Source of the DNA: Verrucomicrobiota bacterium
Lineage (GTDB): Bacteria; Verrucomicrobiota; Verrucomicrobiia; Chthoniobacterales; UBA10450
Assembly (NCBI GenBank): GCA_003219995.1
Contig: QHRC01000079.1
Coordinates: 1 to 8,132, forward strand
Length of the DNA stretch: 8,132 nt
Reading direction: 5' to 3'
Below are positions 6,915 to 8,132 of the stretch, piece by piece. Below the pieces are notes generated by a model that was not told the DNA's origin, did not search any database, and worked only from the letters and a program-made list of their open reading frames with translations. The translations under genes were made by a program, and so were the position numbers. Each line of letters opens with the position of its first letter. Positions within the stretch are counted from its first letter, which is position 1.

Positions 6915-7826
6915 TCAGTTCTCCACGTTTTCTGGCATCGCCTTCTTTGCCGTTGCGCTGCCGCTGCTTTTCGTTTTCTGAGCGGTCCTACGATGCGAGG
7001 ATTTCCTGCTCTGTGCGCCTTTCGATCCTTTCCGATGCCGCGCAGTGGAGCGCTCCGGTGGTGCTTTGATGAAATCGGTGCCGGCATAGCTATTGAACGG
7101 CTGAGCTTCCGCTTCCGTGGCCGGAGGGTAGTAGTGTGACGCCGGCGCGCGCGAGACCAGGGCAGGTTTGCCCAAAATTCCGCGGGTAATTTCCTCGGCT
7201 AATTTGTCTCGATAGTTGGAGGTCAGGGCGAGCTGGCCTTCGCCGGGGTTGGTCAGAAATCCGCATTCCACCAGGACTCCTGGGTTGGTCGTTTTGCGCA
7301 AGACATAATAACCGCGACGGCGAATGCCGCGATTCTCCGAAGGCGCGCCGGCGATGACATTTCGATGGATGTTGGCGGCGAGAGCCATGGCATCGCGGCG
7401 GTAGTAATAGGTCTCGACTCCGTTGGCGTCGGTGCGGGTAGCGGAATTGAAATGAATGCAGATGAAGATCGCGTTGCGGTTGGAGTTGGCGATCGCGGCG
7501 CGCTCCCGCAGAGGGACGAAGACGTCGCTGTCGCGCGTCATGACCACGCGATACCCGGCCGCCAGTATTTTCTTTCTTAGGCGAAGCGCGACGTCGAGCG
7601 TCATGTCTTTTTCCGCGATGCGCTGCCGGGGGATCCCGCCACGATCAAAACCGCCGTGGCCGGCATCAATCACGACAAGCGTAGAGGGGCGACTGGTTTG
7701 TGCACTCGCTTCTCGACTTTTCGATTGTGCCGCGGAGCTCGGGCGGGGAGAGGCGAGCGCGCATGCCAATCCGGCAACCGACAACCAATTGATGACAAAA
7801 CTGAGATGGTAAAAACGGTGCAGCAT
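6915..7826 (-). CDS. Secreted N-acetylmuramoyl-L-alanine amidase (Amidase_3 family)
   Basis: This 303-residue zinc amidase cleaves the bond between MurNAc and the stem peptide in peptidoglycan, acting in the periplasm. An N-terminal signal peptide is visible (MLHRF, hydrophobic core about 8-25, likely cleavage near SSAA, 30-33). The catalytic domain starts at LVVIDAGHGG (50-59). Zinc ligands are His57, Glu72 (AEKD) and His125 (CIHFNS), with catalytic Glu187 in LVECGFLTNPGE. The domain ends near residue 220. The last roughly 60 residues are a basic Ser/Lys/Arg/Ala-rich tail without a recognisable cell-wall-binding repeat. The ATG at 7826 is chosen over longer frames because it begins the signal peptide and has AAGGA (7835-7839) 8 nt upstream; the longer version would add 61 Arg-rich residues that overlap the preceding gene. 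It starts 1 nt after that gene's stop and ends directly against the TTG of the nnr gene, as in an operon. Confidence 0.93.
   Translation of the reverse strand: MLHRFYHLSFVINWLSVAGLACALASPRPSSAAQSKSREASAQTSRPSTLVVIDAGHGGFDRGGIPRQRIAEKDMTLDVALRLRKKILAAGYRVVMTRDSDVFVPLRERAAIANSNRNAIFICIHFNSATRTDANGVETYYYRRDAMALAANIHRNVIAGAPSENRGIRRRGYYVLRKTTNPGVLVECGFLTNPGEGQLALTSNYRDKLAEEITRGILGKPALVSRAPASHYYPPATEAEAQPFNSYAGTDFIKAPPERSTARHRKGSKGAQSRKSSHRRTAQKTKSSGSATAKKAMPENVEN
6921..6924 (-). promoter_or_regulatory. Ribosome binding site deciding the TTG start of the nnr gene
   Basis: GGAG on the minus strand lies within the last codons of the amidase gene, 6 nt before a TTG that directly abuts the amidase TGA. 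It supports initiation at TTG (6914) rather than at the internal ATG ten codons later. Confidence 0.6.
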
Positions 7827-7827
7827 G

Positions 7828-8132
7828 CTAGTCGTCCTTCGGCATCTCCGGCGGACGCTCCGACAACTTCGGAAGCGAGTCTCGTGCCGATTGAGCCGCC
7901 GGCGTCTCCAGCATTCCGCCGCGAACCGCGACCGTTCCTTCAGTGGTGTGAAAAAGGCGCGGTCGGGTTTTGGTCTCCAGGAAAGAGGAACGGGCGATAA
8001 GCTCGCCATTCAACCCGACGCGCGAATAAGTCCAGCTGCGCGGCGCGGCACAATGCAGAATATGCAGTTGATTAGAACGGTCCAGTTCCGCCTGCGGTTC
8101 ATCGAAAGCGATGGCGCGACCCAACGAATAAG
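7828..8132 (-). CDS. Hypothetical protein, C-terminal part (start beyond right edge)
   Basis: The frame is open from the right edge to TAG at 7828-7830, about 101 residues visible. A TTG at 8122-8124 exists, but the frame stays open upstream of it and the region reads like an internal part (SLGRAIAFDEPQAELDRSN), so I treat it as a C-terminal fragment. I do not recognise a named domain. Visible features are an alternating polar/hydrophobic segment suggestive of beta strands (QLHILHC, WTYSRVGLNGELIARSSF, TRPRLFHTTEGTVAVRGG) and a Pro/acidic tail ending PPEMPKDD. The stop is 1 nt before the amidase ATG and the amidase's Shine-Dalgarno AAGGA lies within this gene's last codons. That position supports a real, co-translated gene. 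The pattern of an RPRL followed by G-x-VAVRGG recalls, from memory, secreted verrucomicrobial proteins of unknown role. Confidence 0.6.
   Translation of the reverse strand, partial: YSLGRAIAFDEPQAELDRSNQLHILHCAAPRSWTYSRVGLNGELIARSSFLETKTRPRLFHTTEGTVAVRGGMLETPAAQSARDSLPKLSERPPEMPKDD

Noticed and set aside
7755..7770. Lipoprotein signal (Cys22) in the amidase.
   Set aside because: The residues before Cys22 are GLA, with Gly at -3 rather than Leu/Val/Ile, so the lipobox is poor; a normal signal peptidase I site near Ala33 fits better.
7827..8009. Longer amidase N-terminus starting at 8009 (61 extra residues).
   Set aside because: The extra part is Arg-rich, overlaps the upstream gene and hides the signal peptide; the ATG at 7826 has a well-spaced AAGGA.

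Overview
The window reads as chromosomal DNA from a soil-type Verrucomicrobium, perhaps the Chthoniobacterales/Udaeobacter group. This placement is tentative. It rests on GC-rich codon use, the style of the cyclase/TPR regulator, a UvrB reading VSATPAEFE, and two short palindromic repeat families that I associate from memory with that group. No rRNA or other phylogenetic marker is present to prove it.

Layout. Bases 1-1972 (minus strand) hold most of uvrB, the DNA-repair helicase subunit, with its C-terminus cut off by the left edge. Its frame is open from the ATG at 1972 to base 1. A 128-bp divergent intergenic region follows, including a possible 15-codon leader ORF. Bases 2101-4500 (plus strand) encode a 799-residue membrane signalling protein: class III nucleotide cyclase domain, one transmembrane helix, a TolB/FlgO-like domain and a TPR array. 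The rest (4533-8132, minus strand) is a very tightly packed gene row. In transcription order it is the C-terminal part of an unrecognised protein, a secreted N-acetylmuramoyl-L-alanine amidase, a bifunctional NAD(P)HX epimerase/dehydratase (nnrE-nnrD fusion), and a membrane site-2 (M50) protease. Gaps are 1, 0 and 6 nt, so it is probably one operon with coupled translation. It combines cell-wall turnover, metabolite repair and intramembrane proteolysis.

Most notable are two REPIN-like elements, each an inverted pair of hairpins bounded by a GTAG or GGAG tetranucleotide. They belong to two different sequence families and both lie inside conserved protein genes without breaking the frame. One is a 60-bp element inside uvrB, adding 20 residues. 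The other is a 50-bp element inside the nnrE part of the NAD(P)HX repair gene, covering about 17 residues. In each, the two arms differ only by changes that keep the hairpin stem paired. The uvrB element is read in the only stop-free frame it has on that strand; the nnrE element has no stop in any of its six frames. The situation resembles the Rickettsia palindromic elements: mobile hairpin DNA that is tolerated as an added peptide.
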